Positions 53,420 through 63,345 are shown, numbered from the stretch's first letter. The stretch: DNA of 64,000 bases from Aerococcaceae bacterium DSM 111022 (GCA_015863195.1 JACBXO010000006.1:180325-244324); one strand, 5' to 3'. Program-made: numbers and translations. The notes: generated by a model from the sequence alone, not told the origin.

Positions 53420-53452
53420 AAAATCCCTAAACCGAGGTCTAGGGATTTTTTA
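53420..53452. terminator. Bidirectional terminator at the rnjA end
   Basis: AAAATCCCTA pairs with TAGGGATTTT, A/T runs on both sides, four bases beyond the rnjA stop. Confidence 0.85.
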
Positions 53453-53456
53453 TTTA

Positions 53457-55169
53457 TTAATTTTGTTTTTTACGTTTACGTACACCTTTGTTGATATCCA
53501 ATAATACTGGTAAAATCATTGGCTTTCTTTGTGTACGATCATATAATAAAGGTTTAATTGTTTCGAAGATAATATCACGAATCATTCTTTCTGTCACATT
53601 ATTTCCATTTTCGTTTAAACCGCGATTAATAGCCGCTTTTAATTTTTGTTGCATTTCAGCAATTAAATCACCAGACTCACGCATATAAATAAATCCACGT
53701 GACATAATATCTGGCCCACTAATTAATTGATTATTTTTATAATCAATTGTTGCAGTTATGATTACTAAACCATCTTCAGAAAGATTCCGGCGGTCACGTA
53801 ACACGATATTTCCAACATCTCCAATACCACTACCATCAACATAAACATCTTGAGCATCAAAGTGACCAGCACGGCGTGCTGAATCTTTGGTTAATGCTAA
53901 CATGTCACCATTCTTCATGACAAATGTATTCTGTTCAGGTATTCCTACCATGTGAGCTAATTGTGATTGAATATGCAACATACGGTATTCCCCATGCACT
54001 GGCATAAAGAATTTCGGTTGTAATAAACGCATCATCAGTAATTGTTCTTGTTGTGAACCATGACCTGATGTGTGAATATTATTCAATTTACCATGAATAA
54101 CTTCAGCACCCGCTTCAGTTAATCGATTAATCACTTTATTAACCGACATTGTGTTACCAGGAATCGGTGAACTTGAGAAAATAACTGTATCATTTGGTTG
54201 AATTGTAATTTGACGGTGTGTCCCATTAGCAATACGACTTAACGCTGCCATTGGTTCACCTTGTGATCCGGTACATAATAAGATTAATTCTTCTGCAGGA
54301 TATCGGTTAATATCACGGCTATCGATAATTACATCTTTTCCATGATCATCAATATACCCTAGTTCGCGACCATTTTTGAATGCATTATCCATACTACGTC
54401 CAAAAACAGCGATTTTACGGTCTGTTTTAATCGCCGTTTCAACAACTTGTTGTAATCTTGAAACGTTTGAAGCAAATGTCGCAAATATTACGCGGCCATC
54501 GATACTTTGAATAATATTATGGATGGATTTTCCAACCACTTGTTCTGACATAGTAAAAGTTGGAATCTCCGCGTTCGTTGAGTCTCCCATCATTAACAGA
54601 ACACCTTCATCACCTAATTTGGCCATACGATGGATATTCGCTGGCTCTCCAACAGGTGTGAAGTCAAATTTGTAGTCTCCAGTAAAGACGATTTTCCCGT
54701 GTGGTGTATGAACAACTACCCCATGAGCTTCTGGAATACTATGTGTCGTACGGTAAAAACTTACAGACAACTTATCAAATTTAATTTCTGTATCTTCGCC
54801 GTATTCTGTAATATTAGCATCTCTCAATAAACCATGTTCTTGTAATTTATTTCGGATTAAAGAACTAGCTAAAGGATCAGCATAAATAGGCACATTAATT
54901 TGTTTTAATAAATAAGGAATACCACCGATATGGTCTTCGTGACCATGACTAATGACTAGTGCTTTTACTTTATCACGGTTTTCAACAAGGTATTGGAAAT
55001 CATTAATAACATAATCTACTCCCAATAACTCATCTTCTGGGAAAAGTACCCCACAGTCTAAAATGATGATTTCATCTTGAAATTGGACCCCATACATATT
55101 TTTTCCAACTTCTTCTAGACCACCAACTGCAAATACACCTACTTCATTATTTTTTAGATTGACTGCCAT
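53457..55169 (-). CDS. rnjA: Ribonuclease J1
   Basis: 570 residues. Metallo-beta-lactamase/beta-CASP RNase with HGHEDH (75-80), later zinc ligands (GDYKFD, HGEYRM) and the C-terminal extension. It has 5'-3' exo- and endonuclease roles in mRNA turnover and rRNA maturation. The ATG follows the rpoY stop directly (TAGATG), an arrangement conserved across Bacilli. Confidence 0.96.
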   Translation of the reverse strand: MAVNLKNNEVGVFAVGGLEEVGKNMYGVQFQDEIIILDCGVLFPEDELLGVDYVINDFQYLVENRDKVKALVISHGHEDHIGGIPYLLKQINVPIYADPLASSLIRNKLQEHGLLRDANITEYGEDTEIKFDKLSVSFYRTTHSIPEAHGVVVHTPHGKIVFTGDYKFDFTPVGEPANIHRMAKLGDEGVLLMMGDSTNAEIPTFTMSEQVVGKSIHNIIQSIDGRVIFATFASNVSRLQQVVETAIKTDRKIAVFGRSMDNAFKNGRELGYIDDHGKDVIIDSRDINRYPAEELILLCTGSQGEPMAALSRIANGTHRQITIQPNDTVIFSSSPIPGNTMSVNKVINRLTEAGAEVIHGKLNNIHTSGHGSQQEQLLMMRLLQPKFFMPVHGEYRMLHIQSQLAHMVGIPEQNTFVMKNGDMLALTKDSARRAGHFDAQDVYVDGSGIGDVGNIVLRDRRNLSEDGLVIITATIDYKNNQLISGPDIMSRGFIYMRESGDLIAEMQQKLKAAINRGLNENGNNVTERMIRDIIFETIKPLLYDRTQRKPMILPVLLDINKGVRKRKKQN

Positions 55170-55385
55170 CTAGAAAGTCAAAACCTTAAAATCAGGGTTA
55201 TTCTCTTGCTCATATTCTAGATGAGCTTCAGATAACTCCTCGATATATTCTATTATGTATGGTGTGTTATTAGAAATTTGTTCACGAGCCTCTGGAATTG
55301 ATGCTGCCTCAATATATAAACTTTTCGTATCTTCACGCAATGGTGCTGCTGTTCTTGATTCTTGGTACATTACTTTAAAAATCAT
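55170..55385 (-). CDS. rpoY: RNA polymerase epsilon subunit
   Basis: 71 residues of DUF1447/RpoY: MIFKVMYQESRTAAPLREDT and EYIEELSEAHLEYEQEN. It binds RNA polymerase near the alpha subunit and protects it. Head of the conserved rpoY-rnjA pair with no gap. GAGGAG precedes the ATG. Confidence 0.95.
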   Translation of the reverse strand: MIFKVMYQESRTAAPLREDTKSLYIEAASIPEAREQISNNTPYIIEYIEELSEAHLEYEQENNPDFKVLTF

Positions 55386-55578
55386 TTTATTCTCCTCTGT
55401 AAAAGTATTATTTTGAATTCAAGATAATATAAGTATTACTCGTCAACTTATATTCAAATTCAATTTGTAAATGAAAAACATAACTAAATCTATTTTAACA
55501 TACTAAGTTTTTCAAGTATAGCCTATAAAAAAGCAAGTTTTTTCATCTTTTTTAAAGTTTTTTGAAGTTTTTTTCAAC

Positions 55579-55602
55579 TTTTCGATTATTTTGTTTATTT
55601 AT
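55579..55602 (+). promoter_or_regulatory. Candidate competence promoter of the comG operon
   Basis: TTTTCGATTA followed by TTTTGTTTATTTAT, equal to the element before coiA at 21 of 24 positions. It lies 30 bp before the comGA start. Confidence 0.5.
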
Positions 55603-55632
55603 ATAGTGTAGTCAAAAGGAGGTAGAAAAATA

Positions 55633-56679
55633 ATGATTGAGAAAGATGCGGAACTTTTAATTGAAAATGCCATTAAAAAAGGCGTGTCGGATATCCATAT
55701 CCTGCCCGCTGAAAATGACTACAAGACTTACTTTAGAATTAATGGCAAATTGGTATTACACAAGGAGGCTGATTTTGATTGGGGGAAAAGATTAATTAGT
55801 TACTTTAAATTTTTGGCGAATATGGATGTTGGTGAAAGAAGAAAACCACAATCGGGTTCTTGTAATTTGTCACTCTCTGAAAACACCATCGAACTAAGGT
55901 TCTCAACCATAACCAATGTCAAACTTTACGAATCTATTGTTATTCGGATTCTTAAACAGTCAAAAATAGATCAAACAACACTAAGAACTTATTTCCCTAA
56001 ATCCCAAGACACACTGAGGCAACTTGTTCGTCGTAAGAGTGGATTAATACTGTTTTCTGGCCCCGTCGGTTCTGGGAAAACAACAACAATTTATCAACTA
56101 TTACGCGAACGAATGCGAGATGAACCGTTACAGGTTATTACTATGGAGGATCCTGTTGAAATTTATGAACCCCAGTTCTTACAAACTGAAGTAAACACTC
56201 GGGCAAATGTCACTTATGACACATTGATAAAAGCGTCTCTTCGTCATCATCCAGATGTATTGATGATTGGAGAAATTAGAGACGAAGAAACTGCTCGAAT
56301 GTGTATTCGTGGCGCCTTAACGGGGCATTTAATGATTGCGACAATTCATGCAAAAAATGCGATTGGTGTCCTAGGCCGTCTGCAAGAATTGCAAATTACA
56401 CCTCAACAATTATCGCAAACATTAATTGGAATTGTCTCCCAACGACTGATTCCTAGATTTTGCCCACAATGTGGTGAACAATGTTCATCCACATGTACTC
56501 ATATTGATTTAGATGTCCAAAGATTAGCACTTTTAGAAATATTGCACGGTGAAGCTCTTGAAAAAAATTTAACACACCCACAAATCGATCTTTTCAGCAC
56601 TCTCAATCAAGAGCTGAATCGTGCTTGGGCATTGGGTTATATCGATGAGAAAGCGTATAAACATTATGAATTGGTCTAA
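55633..56679 (+). CDS. comGA: Competence pseudopilus ATPase ComGA
   Basis: 348 residues. Type II/IV secretion traffic ATPase with Walker A GPVGSGKT (143-150), the Asp/His boxes (MEDPVEIYE and LRHHPDVLMIGEIRDEE) and a C-terminal zinc tetrad (CPQCGEQCSSTC). It powers the competence pseudopilus. The ATG follows GGAGGT. First of seven overlapping comG genes. Confidence 0.95.
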   Translation: MIEKDAELLIENAIKKGVSDIHILPAENDYKTYFRINGKLVLHKEADFDWGKRLISYFKFLANMDVGERRKPQSGSCNLSLSENTIELRFSTITNVKLYESIVIRILKQSKIDQTTLRTYFPKSQDTLRQLVRRKSGLILFSGPVGSGKTTTIYQLLRERMRDEPLQVITMEDPVEIYEPQFLQTEVNTRANVTYDTLIKASLRHHPDVLMIGEIRDEETARMCIRGALTGHLMIATIHAKNAIGVLGRLQELQITPQQLSQTLIGIVSQRLIPRFCPQCGEQCSSTCTHIDLDVQRLALLEILHGEALEKNLTHPQIDLFSTLNQELNRAWALGYIDEKAYKHYELV

Positions 56680-57733
56680 ATTATTATCAACAGAAATCCA
56701 TATTTTTAAGAAAACGCGCAAATTGCCGCAAAAGACTCAAATATATTTACTGAACCTATTGCATGAATTACTCTCTGAAGGTTTCTCACTGAATCAGAGT
56801 ATTCAATTTATGATATTACTCATGCCGAAACACAAAGAATCGCTTGAATACGTTAATAATGAACTGATGATTGGCCACTCTTTCGAGTCCACACTCGAAG
56901 AGTTAGGCTTTTCATTAAGTTCAAAAGCACAATTATTTTATGCTCAACGTCAAGGCAAGTTTATCGATGCACTGAAAATAGTGGCCGATCATTTACAAAC
57001 TAAATCGGACTACAAAGATAAGATGATTAAAGCGCTTATCTACCCTGTTATCATGACAGTTGCTTTAGTAATACTCTTGTTTGGTATGCGTGCCTTTTTA
57101 TTGCCGCATATAACTAGTTTTATTAGTGCAGAAATGTATGAAGAACAGATACTCGTTCGAATACTTATTTTGTTTTTTACTTATTTGCCACAAATATTTG
57201 GTTTAACTCTAAGCATTAGTTTAATTCTCTATCTTATTCTAGATTTTTATGTTTTAAGACTCCCACTCTTAGAACGTTTTAAAATTTATCACAAGATTCC
57301 GATGATTCGCATGTGGACCATTAGTTATTGCACATACAAACTTGCGAAACAATTAGGGAATTTCTTTGCGAGCGGGTATTCGATATTACAGATTGTTGAA
57401 ACTTTAGACACCTATCCAATAGATCCTTTTCTCACTGAAATCAGTAAGGTAATTCGTGACGAATTGATTTCTGGTACACCACTTCCCGAGGTACTAGAAA
57501 ACACTCATTTATTTACGGAGGTTTTCCCAATTATCGTCCGTCAAGGTGAATTAACAAGCCAGACCGCCCAAAAATGCCTTGTTTATTCCGATAAATTATT
57601 TCACGATATGCTGACTGATATTGCTAAAAAAATTAACTATATTCAACCGATTCTTTTTATTTTAATTGCTGTTTTAGTTATGGCTATGTATTTATTAATG
57701 ATGTTACCGATGTTAACGATGGAAGGTATTTAA
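56666..57733 (+). CDS. comGB: Competence pseudopilus platform protein ComGB
   Basis: 355 residues. GspF/PilC-type inner-membrane platform with two T2SSF domains (~25-140 and ~230-345) and three to four membrane helices, as in ComGB. The ATG at 56666 overlaps the comGA end by 14 bp; no strong ribosome site is seen, so coupled translation is likely. Confidence 0.92.
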   Translation: MNWSKLLSTEIHIFKKTRKLPQKTQIYLLNLLHELLSEGFSLNQSIQFMILLMPKHKESLEYVNNELMIGHSFESTLEELGFSLSSKAQLFYAQRQGKFIDALKIVADHLQTKSDYKDKMIKALIYPVIMTVALVILLFGMRAFLLPHITSFISAEMYEEQILVRILILFFTYLPQIFGLTLSISLILYLILDFYVLRLPLLERFKIYHKIPMIRMWTISYCTYKLAKQLGNFFASGYSILQIVETLDTYPIDPFLTEISKVIRDELISGTPLPEVLENTHLFTEVFPIIVRQGELTSQTAQKCLVYSDKLFHDMLTDIAKKINYIQPILFILIAVLVMAMYLLMMLPMLTMEGI

Positions 57734-57745
57734 TAGGAGGAAATT

Positions 57746-58114
57746 ATGAAATATTTAATTAAATTGCTCAATAAAAAACGTCAAAAACCGCGTAAGCGCA
57801 ATGCTTTTACTTTAATAGAAATGTTAATTGTTTTGGTAATCGTTGCCCTTCTCATGGCTATTATTATCCCTAATGTTTCTGGACAAAGAGACAGAATCGA
57901 AGCACAAGGTGCAGAGAATATTAGAGAAATTGTTATTACGCAGTTGAATACTTATGAAATTGTTGAAGATACAACAGGGGGAGCTACATTAAATTTACTC
58001 TCTGAAGGGGGTTATTTAACAGACAAACAAGTTGAAGAAGCAACTCGCCTACTCGGTATTGAAGAAAGCGACACAATCACTGAAGCTTCGCTGACTCCAT
58101 CTTCTGAACCATAA
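57746..58114 (+). CDS. comGC: Major pseudopilin ComGC
   Basis: 122 residues. Class III prepilin signal with basic leader and RNAFTLIEMLIVLVIVALL; processing would precede Phe of AFTLIEM. It is the main pseudopilus subunit. AGGAGG precedes the ATG. The Ala at -1, in place of Gly, is common in this order. Confidence 0.95.
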   Translation: MKYLIKLLNKKRQKPRKRNAFTLIEMLIVLVIVALLMAIIIPNVSGQRDRIEAQGAENIREIVITQLNTYEIVEDTTGGATLNLLSEGGYLTDKQVEEATRLLGIEESDTITEASLTPSSEP

Positions 58115-58116
58115 GA

Positions 58117-58578
58117 ATGTCTCTTTCCAAAAAATCAGCTCGCCAGGGGAACGCTTTTACCCTGGTTGAGCTTTTAATTACACTCGTTGTTATGAGCTTT
58201 CTTATGATGCTGATATTACGGGTTCCTTATGACAAAATCGAATCTGAAACAAACAGCAGACTCTTTGTCACGGAACTAGATTCAACCATCAAGTATGCTC
58301 AAGAAATTAGTATTTTACACCAAGTTAAAGTGGATATTCATTTTGATCGTTGGAATAATCAAGTTGTTTTGCATTCCAATTCATCAGATTTGCGTCAAAC
58401 TGTTCTCTCTTTTCCAACGAATTGGCAAATAGTACAAGAAGCGCTGATTACTTATAATCCGAATGGTCGAGTTAGAAATTATCAAAAAGTGGTTTTACAA
58501 AACCGAGCCTATGGCTCTCAGATTGCTTTGAATTTTCAGTTAGGAAGTGGTCGTTATTCGCTCAATTATACAAAATAA
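58117..58578 (+). CDS. comGD: Minor pseudopilin ComGD
   Basis: 153 residues with prepilin signal GNAFTLVELLITLVVMSFL (~11-29). Follows ComGC in order and size, and starts two bases after its stop, with no strong ribosome site. Expected to prime or cap the pseudopilus. Confidence 0.92.
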   Translation: MSLSKKSARQGNAFTLVELLITLVVMSFLMMLILRVPYDKIESETNSRLFVTELDSTIKYAQEISILHQVKVDIHFDRWNNQVVLHSNSSDLRQTVLSFPTNWQIVQEALITYNPNGRVRNYQKVVLQNRAYGSQIALNFQLGSGRYSLNYTK

Positions 58579-58885
58579 ACTAGGTTTTAGTGCTGTTGAA
58601 GCACTAATTGGATTCTTTTTACTTAGCTCTATGATGCTCATTTATTTACCAGGTTTGACACAAAATATAGCTCATTTTAATGCGATTCAAGAAACAGCTA
58701 ATCAATGGTCTGTCTTTGAGACACTCGTGAAATTTAAGGATTCTGAATATATTTCCGCAACCATCGAACGCTATAACCAAAACACGGATACCTCTATCAC
58801 TAATTTTTATAGCGACGAATTATCGGCTACCTTATCCTTTAGTGATGGCACTGAATTATTTGTTAGTCTCACTGATATTCATTAA
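58547..58885 (+). CDS. comGE: Minor pseudopilin ComGE-like protein
   Basis: 112 residues with a prepilin-like segment NKLGFSAVEALIGFFLLSSM (~10-29) including the conserved Glu at +5. It is in the comGE position and overlaps the comGD end by 32 bp. The start is taken as GTG at 58547, with AGGA just upstream; the exact start is uncertain because no ATG is available. Sequence conservation in ComGE is low, so the name rests on order and the pilin motif. Confidence 0.78.
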   Translation: MVVIRSIIQNKLGFSAVEALIGFFLLSSMMLIYLPGLTQNIAHFNAIQETANQWSVFETLVKFKDSEYISATIERYNQNTDTSITNFYSDELSATLSFSDGTELFVSLTDIH

Positions 58886-58895
58886 GAGGTGCAAA

Positions 58896-59312
58896 ATGAA
58901 GAATGGTTTTACACTGATGGAGTCATTAATCAGCTTATTAATTGTTTCGTTAGTCATGCATGTTTTACTCATTTCTGTGACAAATTATCAAACAATTTAC
59001 TCCCAGCACCATAATTCTAAGAATATTGAATGGTTGCAATTTTTAGTTTTATTAGAAAAAGAATTATCCTATTACACGGATATTTATGCTGAGAATGACC
59101 AGTTAAAAATGACGAAAATAGAAGACGAAAACACTATGTTTTTAAGGTTATCAAGTAACCAAATTTATATCACTCCCGGGTACCAACCTCTCCTCTTTGA
59201 AGTACAAGACTGGTCCATTCAAACTTCTGAGGATATTTTATTTATTGATTTAGTATTTACTAATAATGCTTATTATTCTGGTCAAGTCGAAATCAATGGG
59301 ATGCTGCGATGA
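58896..59312 (+). CDS. comGF: Minor pseudopilin ComGF
   Basis: 138 residues with prepilin signal MKNGFTLMESLISLLIVSLV, as in ComGF, and AGAGGTG five bases before the ATG at 58896. It overlaps comGG by ATGA. The rest of the protein matches the ComGF shape (WLQFLVLLEKEL, QDWSIQTSEDILFIDLVF). Confidence 0.9.
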   Translation: MKNGFTLMESLISLLIVSLVMHVLLISVTNYQTIYSQHHNSKNIEWLQFLVLLEKELSYYTDIYAENDQLKMTKIEDENTMFLRLSSNQIYITPGYQPLLFEVQDWSIQTSEDILFIDLVFTNNAYYSGQVEINGMLR

Positions 59313-60091
59313 AACAAAGAAATCAAGGTTTTGTCATGCCGATTGTTCTTGTTTTTATGGTCATTAGTCAGCTCGTCTACACTGGAATTTTGCATATTAC
59401 TCAGATGGAAACAAGGCATATTATGTTGCTTCAAGAACATTATCAGCGTAATATTCAAACTCATTTTGTGTCTGAGGTAATTGATTTACACTTTGAGGAA
59501 CATTATCCTTTAATCAGTCAAGATATGTTTGCGGAAGTTGATTCTTTCAAAAATCAGTTATTATATGGTCTAACTTCAACAGAATCATTATTACCAGAAA
59601 ATCCGCAATATGGCGCTTACTATTTAGAAGGCGAAACGCCTGAACAAGATTTAATTTATGTCTATGTGATTAGTATTATTTCTCAAGAAAACTCAATTTA
59701 TGAAAAGGCAATAGATTTTCCTGAAATAAGTTTTGTTGATGAAAAAGCATATTTCAACAATCAATTTGATGATAAATTACTAAGTAATACAGATGCTGTC
59801 TTGATAGATTTATTTGAACAACTAACTCAATTAGATTGGGAAGAGGTTGATTATTTAGAAACGGGGAAAATACTAAACTGGCATATACCTAGTCCTGCTG
59901 TTGCAAAAATTAGTTTTAATACAGGTTTTGTTGATGTCAAAACTCAACAAGGTAACATCATTTTGGAGAGTTTCTTGAATGAAAATGATCAATCCTATAT
60001 GTCAAATATTCCCCTCGTCTCAATCAATTACCGACTGCACGGTCAATTGTGGACATTTGCACCGATTTTAATCGAAGATAGTATTTTTTAA
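59309..60091 (+). CDS. comGG: ComGG-position protein, unusually long
   Basis: 260 residues, about twice the length of known ComGG. N-terminal hydrophobic segment GFVMPIVLVFMVISQLVY (~7-24) is pilin-like but without the Glu at +5, as in ComGG. The C-terminal ~130 residues have no recognised domain. It is the last comG gene, coupled to comGF by ATGA, so a pseudopilus role is likely. Identity rests mainly on position. Confidence 0.78.
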   Translation: MKQRNQGFVMPIVLVFMVISQLVYTGILHITQMETRHIMLLQEHYQRNIQTHFVSEVIDLHFEEHYPLISQDMFAEVDSFKNQLLYGLTSTESLLPENPQYGAYYLEGETPEQDLIYVYVISIISQENSIYEKAIDFPEISFVDEKAYFNNQFDDKLLSNTDAVLIDLFEQLTQLDWEEVDYLETGKILNWHIPSPAVAKISFNTGFVDVKTQQGNIILESFLNENDQSYMSNIPLVSINYRLHGQLWTFAPILIEDSIF

Positions 60092-60123
60092 CCTCTGCTC
60101 TATTTTGAGTAGGGGTGTTTTCT
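60091..60123 (+). terminator. Terminator of the comG operon
   Basis: ACCTCTGCTC pairs with GAGTAGGGGT (two G-T pairs), then GTTTTC; starts at the comGG stop codon. Confidence 0.75.
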
Positions 60124-60225
60124 TATCTTCTAGAGTTTGCGCACTAACTTTTGCCTTTCTTTTTTCAAACACCTGATAGTTTGTTATAATGCTAGTAGGA
60201 ATTTATATTGAAAGAAGGATGAAAT

Positions 60226-61293
60226 ATGCATCAAGCACGTATTCAAAAATTAACTGAGAGATTTGAATCTCTTAGTATCGACGCGATGGTCGTTACTGAA
60301 CCAAAAAACATCCGTTACTTGTCTTCATTTACAGGGTCAACGGCTACTTTATTTATTACGAAAGAAACGGCTTATTTTATAACTGACTTCCGTTATGATC
60401 AACAAGCGCATGAACAGGCTACAGGTTATGAAGTAATTATTCATTCTAGTACTATGTTTAAGGCAATTGCTGAGATTATTGAGGATGACAATATTAAGCA
60501 GGTAGGTTTTGAAGCGGATAATGTAACTGTTTCTTTATTTAACCAACTTGATGACTTGTTTGAAGCAGAAATGGTTCCTACTTCAGCAGTGATCGAAACT
60601 TTACGTGAAATAAAAGATGAGTCGGAAATTGCTATTATTGAAGAGTCGGCAAGAATTATGGATGAAGCTTATGCTCATATTTTAGAGTTTATTGAAATCG
60701 GTATGACTGAATTGGAAGTGGCTAATGAATTAGAGCGTTTCTGTAAAGAAAAAGGTGCTTCTAGTATGTCATTTGATACGATTGTAGCAAGTGGTTATCG
60801 TTCAGCGATGCCTCATGGTGTTGCTTCAGAGAAGAAAATTGAAAAAGATGAATTGGTAACAATCGATTTTGGTTGTTATTATAAAGGCTATACTGCCGAC
60901 ATGACGCGTACATTTGCTACCGGTGAAGTTGACGGGAAATTAAAAGAAATTTTTGACATTGTCTTTGAAGCGCAACGCTTGGTCAATGAACAAGCTAAAG
61001 CTGGTATGACAGGTGCTGAAATTGATGCTATTGCGCGTGATTATATTACTGAACATGGTTACGGCGAATACTTTGGTCATTCAACCGGTCATGGTATTGG
61101 ATTGGACATTCATGAAAATCCTCGTGTCGCTTCTTCAGGCGATAAAGAAATCGTCGCTGGTAATGTGATTACGAATGAACCTGGTATTTATCTTGAAGGT
61201 TTAGGTGGCGTTCGTATTGAAGATGATATTGTAATTTATGAGGATGCAACTAAAATTATCAATCGTAGTCCAAAAGAACTGATTATTATATAG
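60226..61293 (+). CDS. Xaa-Pro aminopeptidase-like M24 peptidase
   Basis: 355 residues. Creatinase-like N-terminal domain (~1-125) and pita-bread M24 domain with metal ligands D214, D225, H289, E318 and E332 (VTIDFG, DMTRTF, STGHGIG, TNEPGI, RIEDD). Xaa-Pro peptidase or dipeptidase. In many Firmicutes the next gene is efp; here the next gene encodes an Asp23-family protein. GAAGGATG precedes the ATG. Confidence 0.9.
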   Translation: MHQARIQKLTERFESLSIDAMVVTEPKNIRYLSSFTGSTATLFITKETAYFITDFRYDQQAHEQATGYEVIIHSSTMFKAIAEIIEDDNIKQVGFEADNVTVSLFNQLDDLFEAEMVPTSAVIETLREIKDESEIAIIEESARIMDEAYAHILEFIEIGMTELEVANELERFCKEKGASSMSFDTIVASGYRSAMPHGVASEKKIEKDELVTIDFGCYYKGYTADMTRTFATGEVDGKLKEIFDIVFEAQRLVNEQAKAGMTGAEIDAIARDYITEHGYGEYFGHSTGHGIGLDIHENPRVASSGDKEIVAGNVITNEPGIYLEGLGGVRIEDDIVIYEDATKIINRSPKELIII

Positions 61294-61355
61294 CAACTGG
61301 TGCAAATTTTCGATACAATAATAGTACGAGAATTAATTAAACAAGGGGGATTACT

Positions 61356-61763
61356 ATGCCTATCAAAAATTCAGAACATACATTTAATTCAATTTCAGAT
61401 CAAAATTTAGGTGATGTGAACATTTCAATGGGAGTTTTAGAAACCATTGCATCTAAAGCAGCGAGTGAAGTTGAGGGTGTCCTTTCAGGGAATACTAATT
61501 TACAAACTGAAATGGGTAGTTTTATTGGCTTAAATAGAAATAAAGTCGATTCAAAGGTAACTATTACAGACGTTGGCGCTATTCGTGTAGATATTAAAAT
61601 CCGTGTAGCATATAGCTATTCTGTCCCTGAGATTGCATTACTCGTTCAAGAGGCGGTTAAAGAGCAGATTATGTTTATGACTGATTTAGTGGTTCAAGAA
61701 GTCAATATTCATGTTTTATCTATCGAAACTGGCCCACTACAAGATGAAAATGATGGTGAATAA
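61356..61763 (+). CDS. Asp23/Gls24-family envelope stress protein
   Basis: 135 residues: GDVNISMGVLETIASKAASEVEGV and VDIKIRVAYSYSVPEIALLVQEAV are typical of the Asp23/YqhY family. Such proteins are linked to cell-envelope and fatty-acid homeostasis. Located directly before nusB, like yqhY in Bacillus. AAGGGGG precedes the ATG. Confidence 0.92.
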   Translation: MPIKNSEHTFNSISDQNLGDVNISMGVLETIASKAASEVEGVLSGNTNLQTEMGSFIGLNRNKVDSKVTITDVGAIRVDIKIRVAYSYSVPEIALLVQEAVKEQIMFMTDLVVQEVNIHVLSIETGPLQDENDGE

Positions 61764-61765
61764 TT

Positions 61766-62212
61766 TTGACTAAAGATACTTTTTCGACTAAACGTAAAGC
61801 GCGTGAAATTGCAGTTCAGGTGATTTATGCTTTGACGAGTCCAACAAATGAAGCTACTCTAGCTGATGCAATTGATTTTGTATTAGAATCTGGTCATTTC
61901 CCTGATGAGGGATATGAAAGCTCAGTTCCAGAGGAAATCTACATTCCATTAATCAAAGGGGTTATGACTAATCAAACAGCAATTGATGAATTGATTACAC
62001 CCTATTTAAACAACTGGACAATGGACCGATTAGCAAAAATCGACGCAGCTATTTTACGTCTAGCTGTTTATGAAATGAAATACATCGATGACAGTGTTGT
62101 TCCTGATAAAGTTGCGGTTAACGAAGCAATTGAACTATCTAAATTCTTCAGTGATGACAAATCTCGTAAGTTTATCAATGGTGTATTGAATAATATTTTA
62201 AAAGATGCCTAA
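61766..62212 (+). CDS. nusB: Transcription antitermination factor NusB
   Basis: 148 residues, all-helical. KRKAREIAVQVIYAL at the N-terminus and MDRLAKIDAAILRLAVYEM, VAVNEAIELSKFFSDDKS and FINGVLNNIL near the C-terminus are standard NusB. Binds boxA RNA with NusE in rRNA antitermination. TTG start at 61766, two bases past the previous stop. Confidence 0.95.
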   Translation: MTKDTFSTKRKAREIAVQVIYALTSPTNEATLADAIDFVLESGHFPDEGYESSVPEEIYIPLIKGVMTNQTAIDELITPYLNNWTMDRLAKIDAAILRLAVYEMKYIDDSVVPDKVAVNEAIELSKFFSDDKSRKFINGVLNNILKDA

Positions 62213-62260
62213 GCAAACAAAAATCCTTGCCTTAATGGGGAAGGATTTTTTGTTTGCTTA
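62211..62260 (+). terminator. Terminator of nusB
   Basis: A long stem: AAGCAAACAAAAATCCTT against AAGGATTTTTTGTTTGCTT, with a small loop. Confidence 0.9.
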
Positions 62261-62373
62261 TAATTATTTGTTTATTATTTCTCAATTGCTCACTTTGTTT
62301 CTTAAATTTTCAATAGACTTATTAGATTTTCGTGGTAGAATGGGGATATAAAAAGCGAAAGAAGGCGTATAAA

Positions 62374-63330
62374 TTGTATAAATTCATGAAGAAAATACCG
62401 GCAGGTCTGCTATTAGTGCCTATGTTAGTTAGTGCATTAATTCATACTTTTGCACCTGAATTCTTCCCGAGTCTGGGTGGTGTATCAGAGGCTTTATTTA
62501 CGACAGATGGTATTAACTACGTTATCGGAGCAACTTGTTTCTGTTCTGGTGCTGGAATTGACATGCAACGTCTCAAAAAAGTTTTAAAGAAACAAGGCGT
62601 TCTTTTATTGGTTAAAACAGTAATTTGTGTGGCCGCTGGTTATTTCTTTATTAAAATGTTCGGCTTAGATGGTGTATGGGGTATCAGTGCTATTGCATTT
62701 ATTGCTGCTATTTGTTCGACGAACCCATCATTATATCTAGCCTTAGAACAAGACTATGGAACTGAAGATGACATGGGAGCATTTGGTTTAGTTGGACTTT
62801 TCTGTGTTCCGGCATATCCAATGTTAGTATTCAGTATTTCTCAAGCAACACCCATTGATTGGACACCAATCTTATCGACAATTGTACCAATTATTTTTGG
62901 TATGATTATTGGTAACTTAGATAAAGACATGGCAAACTTTTTCAAACCAGGAATTGTCGTTTTAACACCATTTATGGGATGGGCTTTTGGGGCAGGAATT
63001 AATTTAATTGATGCAGTTAAAGCAGGCCCTCAAGGAATTATGATTTCAGTGCTATTCTACCTCTTTATGATTCCAGTTATGTTCTTCATCGAACGTAAAT
63101 TCTTACATACTGATGGTATTACCACTATTTCAATGGCTTCAATTGCAGGGATGTCAGTTTCAGTTCCGGCGTTAATCGCTGCAGGAAATGAAGCTTATGC
63201 TGCTTATGTCTCAGACGCTACAGCACAAATTGCTTTTGGCGTAGTTATTACCAGTATTGTGACACCGATTATTGCAAGTAAATTATGGGCATTTGATCAT
63301 AAAGAAGTGTATGAAGACCATATAATGTAG
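62374..63330 (+). CDS. kdgT: 2-keto-3-deoxygluconate permease
   Basis: 318 residues with about ten membrane helices. KdgT family: MKKIPAGLLLVPML at the N-terminus, ATCFCSGAGIDM, ICSTNPSLYLALEQDYGTEDD and a long FMGWAFGAGINL segment. Takes up 2-keto-3-deoxygluconate with a cation. No KDG kinase or aldolase lies nearby. The chosen start is TTG at 62374, with AGAAGG eight bases upstream; the next ATG (62386) lacks a site, and the longer frame begins upstream of a -10 TAGAAT (62335-62340). Confidence 0.87.
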   Translation: MYKFMKKIPAGLLLVPMLVSALIHTFAPEFFPSLGGVSEALFTTDGINYVIGATCFCSGAGIDMQRLKKVLKKQGVLLLVKTVICVAAGYFFIKMFGLDGVWGISAIAFIAAICSTNPSLYLALEQDYGTEDDMGAFGLVGLFCVPAYPMLVFSISQATPIDWTPILSTIVPIIFGMIIGNLDKDMANFFKPGIVVLTPFMGWAFGAGINLIDAVKAGPQGIMISVLFYLFMIPVMFFIERKFLHTDGITTISMASIAGMSVSVPALIAAGNEAYAAYVSDATAQIAFGVVITSIVTPIIASKLWAFDHKEVYEDHIM

Positions 63331-63345
63331 ATTTTAAAGTACGAT

